Assembly: GCF_011516645.4 (NCBI RefSeq)
Contig: NZ_CP088285.1
Coordinates: 4,978,501 to 5,042,500, forward strand
Direction of reading: 5' to 3'
DNA: 64,000 nt
From: Bradyrhizobium septentrionale
GTDB taxonomy: Bacteria; Pseudomonadota; Alphaproteobacteria; Rhizobiales; Xanthobacteraceae
The number at the start of each line of letters is the position of its first letter. The first letter of the stretch is position 1. A model generated the notes under the pieces. The model was given only the letters and a program-made list of their open reading frames with translations. It ran no database searches and had not been told where the DNA came from. Positions 1-8,065 of the stretch are shown here, piece after piece. A program made the translations under genes and the position numbers.

Positions 1-1
1 C

Positions 2-325
2 CAGGGCATCGGCCAGGCGTTGTACGAAGGCGTGGCCTATAGCGAGGAAGGCCAGCTGCTGACCGCGAGCTATCAGGATTATTGCATCCCGCGTGCCTCG
101 GACATTCCGCCGATCACGGTGACGCTCGATCCCTCCGCGCCGTGCAAGACCAATCCGCTGGGCGCCAAGGGCTGCGGCGAGTCCGGTGCGATCGGCGGGC
201 CGCCCTGCATCACCAACGGCGTGATGGATGCGCTGAGCGAGGTCGGGATCACCCAGCTCAACACGCCGCTGACGCCGGCCAAGATCTGGCAGGCGATCCA
301 GGACGCGAAGGTGGGGGCAGCTTAA
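2..325 (+). CDS. Molybdenum hydroxylase large subunit (CoxL/XDH family), C-terminal fragment
   Basis: This is the last 107 codons of a molybdopterin-binding large subunit of the xanthine dehydrogenase / aerobic CO dehydrogenase family; the 5' part lies outside the window. The reading frame is open from the edge and begins QGIGQALYEGV. The motif GCGESGAIGGPP near the end matches the family's C-terminal GxGExG loop, which carries the catalytic glutamate next to the molybdenum. These enzymes hydroxylate carbon centres of heterocycles, aldehydes or CO together with FAD and 2Fe-2S subunits. Without the active-site loop further upstream the substrate cannot be told. A palindromic repeat follows the stop codon. 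Confidence 0.85.
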   Translation, partial: QGIGQALYEGVAYSEEGQLLTASYQDYCIPRASDIPPITVTLDPSAPCKTNPLGAKGCGESGAIGGPPCITNGVMDALSEVGITQLNTPLTPAKIWQAIQDAKVGAA

Positions 326-344
326 TTGCGCCCCTCTCTCAACA

Positions 345-450
345 CGTCATTCCGGGGCGCGCGTTAGCGCGAGCCCGGAATCCATTTCGCTACAGAACAT
401 TCGGCTTGATGGATTCCGGGCTCAGCCCTGCGGGCTGCCCCGGAATGACG
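345..450. repeat. Intergenic palindromic repeat, family A (copy 1)
   Basis: The block begins CGTCATTCCGGGG and ends with its reverse complement CCCCGGAATGACG, with a further inner inverted repeat (cccggaatcca / tggattccggg). It can fold into a long branched hairpin. Related copies lie at 5793-5908 and 14120-14234. It sits between two convergent genes and does not code. Confidence 0.8.
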
Positions 451-457
451 GAGAGAG

Positions 458-1654
458 CTACAACCCCAACACCATCTTCGCGATGATGTCGCGCTGGATC
501 TCCGACGAGCCGCCGAAGATCGTATACGCCCGCCCGTTGAGATATTCCGGCACCACCGGCAGCAGCTCTTCCGGGATCGCCGGCTCGTGGTTCAAGCGGT
601 AGAACGGCCGCGCCGGCTCGACGGCAAGTCCGTCATTGCCGATCACGTCGACGCCGAGCCGGGTCACCGCCTGCCGGATCTCGCTGACCCGCAGCTTGAT
701 CAGCGACGACACGGCGCCGGGGTTCTGTCCGGTCTGCAGCGCCGACAGCACCCGCAGTTCGGTCATCTCGAGCGCATCGATGTCGACCTCGACCTCCGAC
801 ATCCGCATCGCGATGTCGGGGTCCTCGATGGCGCGGCCGGTGACATCGGCTTCGGCGAGATCGGCAATCGTCTTCAGCGCCTCGCGCAGCTTGGCGGATG
901 CGATGCCGGAGCCGCGCTCGAATTCGAGCAGGTACTTGCCGTAGGTCCAGCCCTTGCCTTCCTCGCCGACACGGTTGGCGACGCGCACGCGGACATCGTC
1001 GAAGAACACCTGGTTGACCTCGTGATCGCCGCCGATGGTCAGGATGGGGCGGGTGGTGATGCCCGGCGTCTTCATGTCGATCAGCATGAAGCTGATGCCG
1101 TCCTGCTGCCGCTCGCCGTCACTGGTGCGCACCAGCGCGAACATGCGGTTGGCGTGATGCGCATGCGTGGTCCAGATTTTGGTGCCGTTGATGATGTAGT
1201 CGTCGCCATCGCGCACCGCGCGCGTCTTCAGCGACGAGAGGTCCGAGCCCGAGCCCGGTTCGGAATAGCCCTGGCACCAATAGTCCTCGCCGGAGAGAAT
1301 CCGCGGCAGGTAAAAATTCTTCTGCTCCGGCGAGCCGAAGCCGATGATGACGGGGCCGACCATCTTGACGCCCATCACATTGACATTGGGCAGGCCGGCG
1401 CGGGCGCATTCGGCTTCGAAGATCCAGCGCTGCGCCGGCGTCCAGTCCGGCCCGCCGTGTTCGACCGGCCAGCCCGGCGCGCCCCAGCCCTTCTTGTGCA
1501 GCGCGCGCTGCCAGGCCATGCCGATATCAGGGTCGGAGAACACCGAAGGCGTCAGCGCGGTGGCGCGCTTCATTTCCGGCGTGAGACTCGCGGCGATGGT
1601 GTCGCGGACTTCCTGCTCGAAGGCGCGTTCCTCGGCACTGAAGGTGAGATCCAT
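458..1654 (-). CDS. Acyl-CoA dehydrogenase (first of a pair)
   Basis: This 398-residue flavoprotein of the acyl-CoA dehydrogenase family would oxidise an acyl-CoA to the 2,3-enoyl-CoA and pass electrons to ETF. The FAD/substrate-loop motif WCQGYSEPGSGSDL and the C-terminal GGSSEIQRDIIAKM block are visible. The ATG follows a good ribosome site (GGAGAG, about 6 nt away). It is the last gene of a three-gene operon after an enoyl-CoA hydratase and a second dehydrogenase, with a 13-bp gap to the latter. Adjacent unequal dehydrogenase genes often form heterotetramers, as in actinobacterial ChsE enzymes; that is inference here. The substrate is unknown. Confidence 0.9.
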   Translation of the reverse strand: MDLTFSAEERAFEQEVRDTIAASLTPEMKRATALTPSVFSDPDIGMAWQRALHKKGWGAPGWPVEHGGPDWTPAQRWIFEAECARAGLPNVNVMGVKMVGPVIIGFGSPEQKNFYLPRILSGEDYWCQGYSEPGSGSDLSSLKTRAVRDGDDYIINGTKIWTTHAHHANRMFALVRTSDGERQQDGISFMLIDMKTPGITTRPILTIGGDHEVNQVFFDDVRVRVANRVGEEGKGWTYGKYLLEFERGSGIASAKLREALKTIADLAEADVTGRAIEDPDIAMRMSEVEVDIDALEMTELRVLSALQTGQNPGAVSSLIKLRVSEIRQAVTRLGVDVIGNDGLAVEPARPFYRLNHEPAIPEELLPVVPEYLNGRAYTIFGGSSEIQRDIIAKMVLGL

Positions 1655-1667
1655 GGTGCGCTCTCCG

Positions 1668-2813
1668 TTATGCGTGGGCGCGGCCGCTCAGCGCGGCGTG
1701 GCGGCGATAGTGATGGGCGCTGCCGCCGAACAGCGTGTCGAAAGCGAGCAGCCGCTTGAAATAGGCGCCGATGTCGAGCTCCTCGGTGACGCCCATGGCG
1801 CCGTGCAGCTGCACGGCTTGCTCGGCGACGAAGCGCGCGCATCTGCCGATCTTGGCCTTGGCGCCGGACGCCGCACGGCCGCGCGCCACGGGTTCGGCAT
1901 TGGCCATCAACGCCGCGCGCAGCGCCATCGAGCGCGCCTCGTCGACTTGCATCGCGACGTCAGCGAGCCGATGGCGGATCACCTGATTTGCCGATAGCGG
2001 CCGGCCGAACTGTTTTCGGATCTTGGTGTATTCGAGTGTGGTGTCGAGCAGCGTCTGCATGACGCCGACCGCCTCGGCGCCGAGCGCTGCCATCGCGCGG
2101 TCGATCACGGTTTCGATCGCGGGCAACGCGTCCTGGCCGTTGCCGAGCAACGCGTTGGCAGGCAATTGCACATCCTTCAGATCGAGATTGCAGCCGCGTC
2201 CGCCGCCGAGCCGCGCGTAATCGCGCACAGTTAGCCCGGGAGTTCCTGCCGGCACCAAGAAGAGGGCAAGCCTGCCGGACGCGCCATTGGCGTTGGCGAC
2301 GCGGGCCGAGACGATGATCCGGTTGGCCGACGCGCCGTCGAGAACCGCGATCTTGCTGCCGTTCAAGAGCCAGCCGTCAGCACTCTTCGTGGCCGTGGTG
2401 TCGACATGGGCGAGGTCGAAGCGTGCGGCGCGCTCGGAATGCGCGAAGGCGAGCGTGAGAGCGCCTTCTGCAACCTTGGGCAGGATCGCCTGCTGCTGCG
2501 CCTCGGTGCCGCATTCGGCGACCAGCGCGGCGCCGATCACGACCGTGGAGAGAAACGGCTCCGACACCAGTCCGCGGCCGAATGCTTCCATCAACAGTCC
2601 GATCTCGATCGCGCCGCCGCCGAGTCCGCCATGGGCCTCATTGATCGGCAGCGCCAACCAGCCGAGCTCGGCAAACTGTTTCCAGATCGCGGGCGAATAG
2701 CCGAGCGGATCGTTCGCGGTCTTCTTGCGATGCTCTGATGTAAAGGTCTCCGCCACGAAGCGGTCGGCACTCTCGCGCAGCAGACGCTGCTCGTCGCTGA
2801 GGGTAAGGTCCAT
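1668..2813 (-). CDS. Acyl-CoA dehydrogenase (second, divergent subunit)
   Basis: A 381-residue acyl-CoA dehydrogenase family protein. The N-terminal helical domain (MDLTLSDEQRLLRESADRF) and the C-terminal AVQLHGAMGVTEELDIGAYF motif are clear. The middle-domain flavin loop, normally TEPxxGSD, is replaced by AHSERAARFDL, so FAD or substrate contacts may differ from the neighbour downstream. It begins 4 bp after the stop of the enoyl-CoA hydratase, which suggests translational coupling, and ends 13 bp before the other dehydrogenase. It probably forms a heteromeric enzyme with that protein in degradation of an unusual acyl-CoA (inference). Confidence 0.88.
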   Translation of the reverse strand: MDLTLSDEQRLLRESADRFVAETFTSEHRKKTANDPLGYSPAIWKQFAELGWLALPINEAHGGLGGGAIEIGLLMEAFGRGLVSEPFLSTVVIGAALVAECGTEAQQQAILPKVAEGALTLAFAHSERAARFDLAHVDTTATKSADGWLLNGSKIAVLDGASANRIIVSARVANANGASGRLALFLVPAGTPGLTVRDYARLGGGRGCNLDLKDVQLPANALLGNGQDALPAIETVIDRAMAALGAEAVGVMQTLLDTTLEYTKIRKQFGRPLSANQVIRHRLADVAMQVDEARSMALRAALMANAEPVARGRAASGAKAKIGRCARFVAEQAVQLHGAMGVTEELDIGAYFKRLLAFDTLFGGSAHHYRRHAALSGRAHA

Positions 2814-2817
2814 CTGG

Positions 2818-3675
2818 TCACTTCACGTTGGCGGTTTTCTTGACGGAGGGATGCAGACCGGCGGGGTCCACCACCATTCCGAATTCCTGAAGATTATGCG
2901 CGTGGCACAGCTGATGCAGCGCGAAGGCCTGATCGACCGCGGCGGGCTGTCCCATGATGTCGATCGAGCGGTTCACCGCCTCCTTGGAAAGCTTCAGCGC
3001 GAAGGCGGGTTTGGCTGCGATCCTGCGCGCCAGCGCCAACGTGAAGGACGAGAGATCGCCGCGCGGCACGACGTGATTGACCATGCCGAGGCGGTGCGCC
3101 TCGTCGGCGCTCCAGATGTCGGCGGTAAACAGCATCTCCTTGGCCTTGCGCGCGCCGAGCTCCCAGGGATGCACGAACCATTCGACGCCGCAGACGCCCA
3201 TCGTCACCACGGGATCGCAGAACTCGGCATCATGGCTCGCGACGATCAGGTCGCAGGCCCAGGCCAGCATCAGCCCGCCGGCGATGCACTTGCCGTGCAC
3301 CTCCGCGATCGTTGGCTTGGCCAGATTGCGCCAGCGCCTTGTGATCTGCAGGTAGATCTCCTGCTCGCGCGCGAAGCGGCCGTGGGCGTTCGGCTCGTTG
3401 AAGCCGCCCCAATTTCCGACTGGCGGGAAATCGACGCCCGCCTGGTTCTTGGCCCCCGGCCGCAGATCGTGGCCGGCCGAGAAATGCGGGCCGTTGCCGG
3501 CGAGGATGATGACCTTGACCGCGTCGTCCTGCACCGCCTGGTCGAAGGCGGCGTTGAGGTCGTAGGTCATCTGCAGGTTCTGGGCGTTGCGGACCTCGGG
3601 GCGGTTCATCACGATCCGCGCGATCGCGGGCTCCGGCCGCTCGACGACAATCGTCTCGAATTGTTCAGACGTCAT
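2818..3675 (-). CDS. Enoyl-CoA hydratase/isomerase family protein
   Basis: A 285-residue crotonase-fold protein, first gene of an operon with two acyl-CoA dehydrogenases. The oxyanion-hole segments GNGPHFSAGHDL and GKCIAGGLMLAWACDL are present. The frame is open 32 codons further upstream, but the ATG at 3675 is chosen because GGGGAGGATCC precedes it directly and the protein then starts MTSEQFETIVVERPEP, like a normal crotonase strand. The usual catalytic glutamates are not obvious at the second loop (VTMGVCGVEWFVHP), so hydratase, isomerase or another crotonase activity is possible. It is divergent from lemA. Confidence 0.88.
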   Translation of the reverse strand: MTSEQFETIVVERPEPAIARIVMNRPEVRNAQNLQMTYDLNAAFDQAVQDDAVKVIILAGNGPHFSAGHDLRPGAKNQAGVDFPPVGNWGGFNEPNAHGRFAREQEIYLQITRRWRNLAKPTIAEVHGKCIAGGLMLAWACDLIVASHDAEFCDPVVTMGVCGVEWFVHPWELGARKAKEMLFTADIWSADEAHRLGMVNHVVPRGDLSSFTLALARRIAAKPAFALKLSKEAVNRSIDIMGQPAAVDQAFALHQLCHAHNLQEFGMVVDPAGLHPSVKKTANVK

Positions 3676-3832
3676 GGATCCTCCCCGGATCGATTTTTTC
3701 GCCATGATGAACGGCGCGGGGAGGGATAGGCAAGGGCCATCGTCCGCTAAAGGTGGCGCGAAAACCGCCACACGGGATTAACGGACGAAAATCTGCTACG
3801 CTGGCGAAGAATCCACCGGGAGGACCAATTTC

Positions 3833-4441
3833 ATGCGCAAGCTTTGGACCGTGCTGGCAGCGCTGGCGACGTTGAGCCTGACCAATTGCGGCTACAACGC
3901 GATTCAGACCAATGACGAGCAGGTCAAGTCGAGCTGGTCGGAGGTGGTGAACCAGTACCAGCGGCGCGCCGATCTGGTGCCGAACCTGGTCAACTCGGTG
4001 AAGGGCTTTGCGCAGCAGGAAAAGGACGTGCTGCTCGGCGTCACCAACGCGCGCGCCAAGGTCGGCAGCATCCAGGCAACGCCGGAAGTGCTCAACGATC
4101 CGGCCGCGTTCCAGAAGTTCACGCAGGCGCAGGGCGAGCTCACCAGCGCGTTGTCGCGGCTCTTGGTCGTCACCGAAAACTATCCGCAGCTGAAATCGGA
4201 CGCGCTGTTCCGCGACCTGATGGCGCAGCTCGAGGGCACCGAGAACCGCATCACGGTGGCGCGCAACCGCTACATCAAGTCGGTGCAGGACTATAATGTC
4301 GGCATCCGCACCTTCCCGAACAACCTGACCGCGATGGTGTTCGGCTACAAGGAGAAGCCCAACTTCACGGTCGAGAACGAGAAGGAGATCTCGACCGCGC
4401 CGAAGGTCGATTTCAGCCCAACGCCGGCGCCGTCGAAGTAG
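3833..4441 (+). CDS. lemA: LemA family protein
   Basis: A 202-residue LemA-family protein. An N-terminal hydrophobic segment ending LTNCGYNAIQ resembles a lipoprotein or membrane anchor, although Asn before Cys is not a standard lipobox. The long helical body has the family blocks NQYQRRADLVPNLVNSV and ENYPQLKSDALFRDLMAQL. The start follows GGGAGGACC. Two TPM-domain genes follow closely in the same direction, the usual arrangement for LemA. The family's biochemical role is not settled; membrane-stress or envelope functions have been proposed. Confidence 0.93.
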   Translation: MRKLWTVLAALATLSLTNCGYNAIQTNDEQVKSSWSEVVNQYQRRADLVPNLVNSVKGFAQQEKDVLLGVTNARAKVGSIQATPEVLNDPAAFQKFTQAQGELTSALSRLLVVTENYPQLKSDALFRDLMAQLEGTENRITVARNRYIKSVQDYNVGIRTFPNNLTAMVFGYKEKPNFTVENEKEISTAPKVDFSPTPAPSK

Positions 4442-4462
4442 CGGCGGCGCGCGCCGACCGCA

Positions 4463-5287
4463 ATGGCCGCCATTCGCGTCATCCTGTTCGCTTTCCTGCT
4501 GGGCCTCATCTGCCCGGCGCGGGCCGAGGTCGCAGTGCCTCAGCTCACCGGCCGCGTCGTCGATCAGACCGGGACGTTGTCATCGGGCGACATTGCTGCG
4601 CTCAACGGAAAGCTGGAGGATCTCGAGAAACGAAAAGGCAGCCAGATTGCTGTCCTGATCGTACCGACCACTGGCGACGAGACGATCGAGCAGTTCTCGA
4701 TCCGCGTCGCCGGGGCTTGGAAAATCGGGCGCAAGAAGGTCGACGACGGCGCGCTGCTCGTGGTCGCCAAGAACGACCGGCATTTGCGCATCGAGGTCGG
4801 CTATGGCCTCGAAGGCGTGCTAAGTGACGTCGTCACCCACCGCATCATCGACGAGGACATCACGCCGAAATTCAAGGCCGGCGATTTCGCCGGCGGCATC
4901 TCGGCCGGTGTCGACCGGATGATCCGGCTGGTCAATGGCGAGCAGCTGCCGGCGCCGGAGCCCGAGCATTGGCAGGCGCCGAACCTGGTCGACTTCGCCA
5001 ATCCGGTGGCGATCTTCGTCGTTATCATCGTGGCGAGCGCGCTGCGCGCGATGCTGGGGCGCTTGTTGGGCTCGGCCGCAACCGGCGGTATCGTCGGCGT
5101 CTTCACCTGGTTGATCGCCGGCTCGCTCGCCACCGCTTTGGTGGTCGGCTTGTTCGCTGGTGTCGCGGCGCTGATCTTCGGCGGATTGAATTTTGGTGGC
5201 CCGGCGGCGGGCTCCGGACCCTATCGGCGCGGCGGCGGTTATTCCGGCGGCTGGTCCGGCGGCGGCGGCGCCTCGGGGAGCTGGTAG
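4463..5287 (+). CDS. TPM-domain (YgcG-like) membrane protein
   Basis: A 274-residue protein with a signal peptide (MAAIRVILFAFLLGLICPARA), a periplasmic TPM domain at about residues 28-160 (VVDQTGTLSSGDIAALNGKL, then IEVGYGLEGVLSD), two or three membrane segments at about 185-245, and a Gly/Ser-rich tail (GGGYSGGWSGGGG) typical of YgcG-like proteins. It lies 21 bp after lemA and 4 bp before the next TPM gene, so the three are probably one operon. TPM domains in other organisms act in photosystem repair or as phosphatases; the activity here is unknown. Confidence 0.9.
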   Translation: MAAIRVILFAFLLGLICPARAEVAVPQLTGRVVDQTGTLSSGDIAALNGKLEDLEKRKGSQIAVLIVPTTGDETIEQFSIRVAGAWKIGRKKVDDGALLVVAKNDRHLRIEVGYGLEGVLSDVVTHRIIDEDITPKFKAGDFAGGISAGVDRMIRLVNGEQLPAPEPEHWQAPNLVDFANPVAIFVVIIVASALRAMLGRLLGSAATGGIVGVFTWLIAGSLATALVVGLFAGVAALIFGGLNFGGPAAGSGPYRRGGGYSGGWSGGGGASGSW

Positions 5288-5291
5288 GCAC

Positions 5292-5789
5292 ATGAGCATC
5301 AAGCGCATCGGCAGGCATCTGCTCGAACATCGCTGGCGGGTGCGGCGTGACTTTCCGCCGCGCGTGCTCGACGCCATCGAGCGCGCGATCAAGGAAGGTG
5401 AGGCGACCCATTCGGGCCAGATCCGTTTCGTCGTCGAAGGCGCGCTCGACGGTGTGCCGCTGTTCCGCAACCAGCCGGCGCGGGAGCGGGCGCTCGACGT
5501 ATTCTCGCACTTACGGATCTGGGACACCGATCACAACAACGGCGTCCTGATCTATCTCCTCCTCGCCGACCGCGATGTCGAGATCGTCGCCGACCGCGGC
5601 ATCGACGCCAAGGTCGGTCACGCCGGCTGGGAAGCGATCTGCCGCGCCATGGAAGCGGATTTTCGATCAGGCCGGTTCGAGCAAGGCGTGATCAACGGCA
5701 TCGCGGCGGTGTCGCGGGAGCTGGCGAAATATTTTCCGCATGCCGAGGGTGACCCGAACGAGCTGCCGGACAAGCCGGTGGTGATTTGA
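5292..5789 (+). CDS. TPM-domain protein (second copy)
   Basis: A 165-residue protein with a TPM domain but no signal peptide. Visible family blocks include RIWDTDHNNGVLIYLLLADRD and VEIVADRGIDAKVGHAGWEA. The ATG 4 bp after the preceding stop is taken as the start; the open frame upstream only overlaps the Gly-rich tail of the previous gene. It is the third gene of the lemA cluster. Because it lacks export and membrane signals it is predicted to be cytoplasmic, unlike its neighbour. Confidence 0.9.
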   Translation: MSIKRIGRHLLEHRWRVRRDFPPRVLDAIERAIKEGEATHSGQIRFVVEGALDGVPLFRNQPARERALDVFSHLRIWDTDHNNGVLIYLLLADRDVEIVADRGIDAKVGHAGWEAICRAMEADFRSGRFEQGVINGIAAVSRELAKYFPHAEGDPNELPDKPVVI

Positions 5790-5792
5790 GCC

Positions 5793-5908
5793 CGTCATTC
5801 CGGGGCGATGCGTCAGCATCGAACCCGGAATCTCGCGCCATTACTTCTAGATTCCCCGGTGCGCAATTGCGCACCTGAGGTTCGCGCTTCGCGCGCCCCG
5901 GAATGACG
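5793..5908. repeat. Intergenic palindromic repeat, family A (copy 2)
   Basis: It begins CGTCATTCCGGGG and closes with CCCCGGAATGACGG, the same ends as the copy at 345-450, but the inner part has diverged (TTCTAGATTCCCCGGTGCGC). It lies between convergent genes, immediately after the second TPM gene. Confidence 0.8.
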
Positions 5909-5921
5909 GTCGGGCGAGAAC

Positions 5922-6538
5922 CTACGCCTTCACCGAAGGCCGCTCACCCACGCGATTGAACCAGGCGACGATGTTGCCGTTCGACTGGTCCAGCGGCTGG
6001 CCGACCTGGTTGCCGAAATCGAGCCAGCAATAGAGCAGCATGTCGGCGAGTGTGAAGCGCTTGCCGCAGATGTAGTCGCGGCCATCCGACATCTGGTCGT
6101 TTAGCCATTTGATGCGGTTGGCCGCAATCATCTTCAGCCCGGGCGAGGCGTCGGGCGCCACCGGAATGCGCTTCTCGAAGAATTTCAGCGCCTCCCGCCG
6201 AAGCGGTAGCCGTTGGCGAGCGGCTCGGCGATGTTGAGATCGACGCGGCGGGTCCACATCCGGCATTCGGCGCGCTCTTCCGGCGTGCCGCCGATCATCG
6301 CGGGCGAGGGGTGCTTCTCCTCGAGATATTCGCAGATCGCGGTGATCTCCGAGAGGTAGTTGCCGCAGTCCAGTTCGAGCGCCGGCATCTGGCCGTGCGG
6401 ATTGCGCTTCAGATGCGCTTCCTCGCGGTTCTCGCCCTTGCGCAGGTCGACGGCCTGCTTGGGGATCTCGATGCCCTTCTCCGCCATGAACATGCGCACG
6501 ATGCGCGGGTTGGGTCCGATCGAGTCGTAAAGCTTCAT
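5922..6538 (-). pseudogene. Glutathione S-transferase with a single-base frameshift
   Basis: The N-terminal part reads MKLYDSIGPNPRIVRMFMAE through NIAEPLANGYRFGG and then hits a stop at 6185. The rest of the family sequence (EALKFFEKRIPVAPDASPG to RVGERPSVKA) continues in another frame. Restoring one base in the CCC at 6194-6196 (plus strand) gives a continuous GST of about 205 residues with an N-terminal thioredoxin-like and a C-terminal helical domain. Either a real recent frameshift or a homopolymer base-calling error explains this; everything else in the gene looks intact. It stands alone between repeat copy 2 and the MBL gene. Confidence 0.85.
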
Positions 6539-6690
6539 GTCCTCGCTCCCTGTTTTTCAGCGTTGTTATTGCTGCTGTTGAACAGGCCGCGCGCGGATTT
6601 GTCAAATGACTTGCTGCTGCGCAGGGCTCACGCGGATGTCAGGCGAGGCGTGGAGTTAAGCCGATGTCGCACGCCCTGTCACAAACGGGG

Positions 6691-7500
6691 TCAATCGTCG
6701 AGCTTGTTGAGGTCGCGCACCGATTGCATGATCGGTTCGAAATTCGCGCGCGCATCCAGCGCATCGAACAATTGCGCGGTGTCCTCGAGCAGGGCATGCG
6801 AGCGCTGCAGCGCGATCCGCACGTCGTCCTGTGGCGTGTCGGACAGCCGGCCGTGACCCGACAGCAGGATCTTGGAGTTGAGGCCCTTCAGCCGTTCCAG
6901 CGACTGGATGTAATCGGCAATCGAGCCGGAGCCGAACACGCCGCCCATCACGCCGCCGGGCATCAGCGTGTCGGAGGCAAACAGCAAGCCCTTGTCCGGA
7001 TCGAACAGCGTGATGCAGGCCGAGGTATGGCCCGGCGTGTACATCACGTTGAGGCGGAAATTGCCGAGGTCGATCAGATTGCCTTCCTCGAGCCAGATGT
7101 CGATATCGATCGGCACGTTCGGCTCGTTGAACATCTTGCGCAGCATCGAGAAGTCGTCGCGCAGCATGATCTTGTTGGCGGCGAGCCGGTGCGCGGCGAT
7201 ATAGGCGCTGCCGTGGAAATGATAGGCCGCGCCGATGTGGTCGAGATGCTCGTGGCTCAGCACCACCATGTCGATCATCTCGGGCGTGATCCCGAGATGA
7301 TCGAGGCAGGCGACAAGCGCGGGATAGTTGGTCGACAGCCCGACGTCGATCATGATGGTCCGCTTGCTGCCGCGCACCAGATAGGCATTTGCCGCACGGT
7401 TCTTGAAGCGGATCTGGTAGACGTCGTCGGCGGCCTGGATCAGCGACGCGACGTCGGTCTCGAACAGCGTCTTGAAGGGGCTTGGCTTGCGCTCGCTCAT
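6691..7500 (-). CDS. MBL-fold metallo-hydrolase
   Basis: A 269-residue cytoplasmic metallo-beta-lactamase-fold protein with the dimetal motif SHEHLDHIGAAYH and a second histidine site in YTPGHTSACIT. FASDTLMPGG probably supplies the bridging aspartate. No signal peptide is seen. The ATG overlaps the stop of the upstream cyclic-nucleotide-binding gene by four bases (ATGA), so the two are probably translated together. Substrate unknown; glyoxalase II-like or quorum-lactonase-like hydrolysis are family possibilities. Confidence 0.9.
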   Translation of the reverse strand: MSERKPSPFKTLFETDVASLIQAADDVYQIRFKNRAANAYLVRGSKRTIMIDVGLSTNYPALVACLDHLGITPEMIDMVVLSHEHLDHIGAAYHFHGSAYIAAHRLAANKIMLRDDFSMLRKMFNEPNVPIDIDIWLEEGNLIDLGNFRLNVMYTPGHTSACITLFDPDKGLLFASDTLMPGGVMGGVFGSGSIADYIQSLERLKGLNSKILLSGHGRLSDTPQDDVRIALQRSHALLEDTAQLFDALDARANFEPIMQSVRDLNKLDD

Positions 7501-7871
7501 GGGGTGGCTGCCGACCGGTAAGTGACGGCGTTGGAGGCGCGCAGCCGTTTCGAGAGCGCGTCCATCACCATCAACGCAAACGCCGGCTGCTGGCTGACCA
7601 GATAGACGAAGCGGGCGTGGTTGATCCGCATCACCCGCGTCGCAGGCGCGGAGGCGATCGCGGTCGCCGAGCGCGCCGAGCCGTCGATCACGGCCATCTC
7701 GCCGAAGAACTCGCCCTTGCCGAGGCTGACGATAACAGTCTTGTTTCCGCCATCGATCTTGGCGATGTCGACCTTGCCGTCGAGCACGACAAACAGCTCG
7801 CGGCCGGTCGAGCCTTCCTCGAAAATGACGTCATCGACACCAAATTCCTTGATGCATTTTTCGATCGTCAT
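7497..7871 (-). CDS. Single-domain cyclic nucleotide-binding protein
   Basis: A 124-residue protein made almost only of a cNMP-binding domain. The phosphate-binding cassette GEFFGEMAVIDGSARSATAI keeps the glutamate and arginine needed to hold the ribose and cyclic phosphate. No DNA-binding or enzymatic domain is attached. The start at 7871 follows AGGAGAGCGCC; an upstream extension of the frame is low-complexity and discarded. It overlaps the MBL hydrolase start by four bases, suggesting a two-gene unit in which the sensor may act on the hydrolase or on another partner (inference). Confidence 0.85.
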   Translation of the reverse strand: MTIEKCIKEFGVDDVIFEEGSTGRELFVVLDGKVDIAKIDGGNKTVIVSLGKGEFFGEMAVIDGSARSATAIASAPATRVMRINHARFVYLVSQQPAFALMVMDALSKRLRASNAVTYRSAATP

Positions 7872-8065
7872 GGCGCTCTCCTGCCTTCTGGCTGGAAGAT
7901 GGCGGTATGTTAATCGGGAAAGCGCCGCGCGCAAACGCCGCAGGGCAACACCGCCCCAATCCGGCCCGGAAAACTCCCTAAAATTTAGGTAATGGCGGGG
8001 CCGGGTAACCATTTCGCAAGCAATAAAAGTTACCGAATTGTCAACCTAGTCTGGAGACTTTGAAC

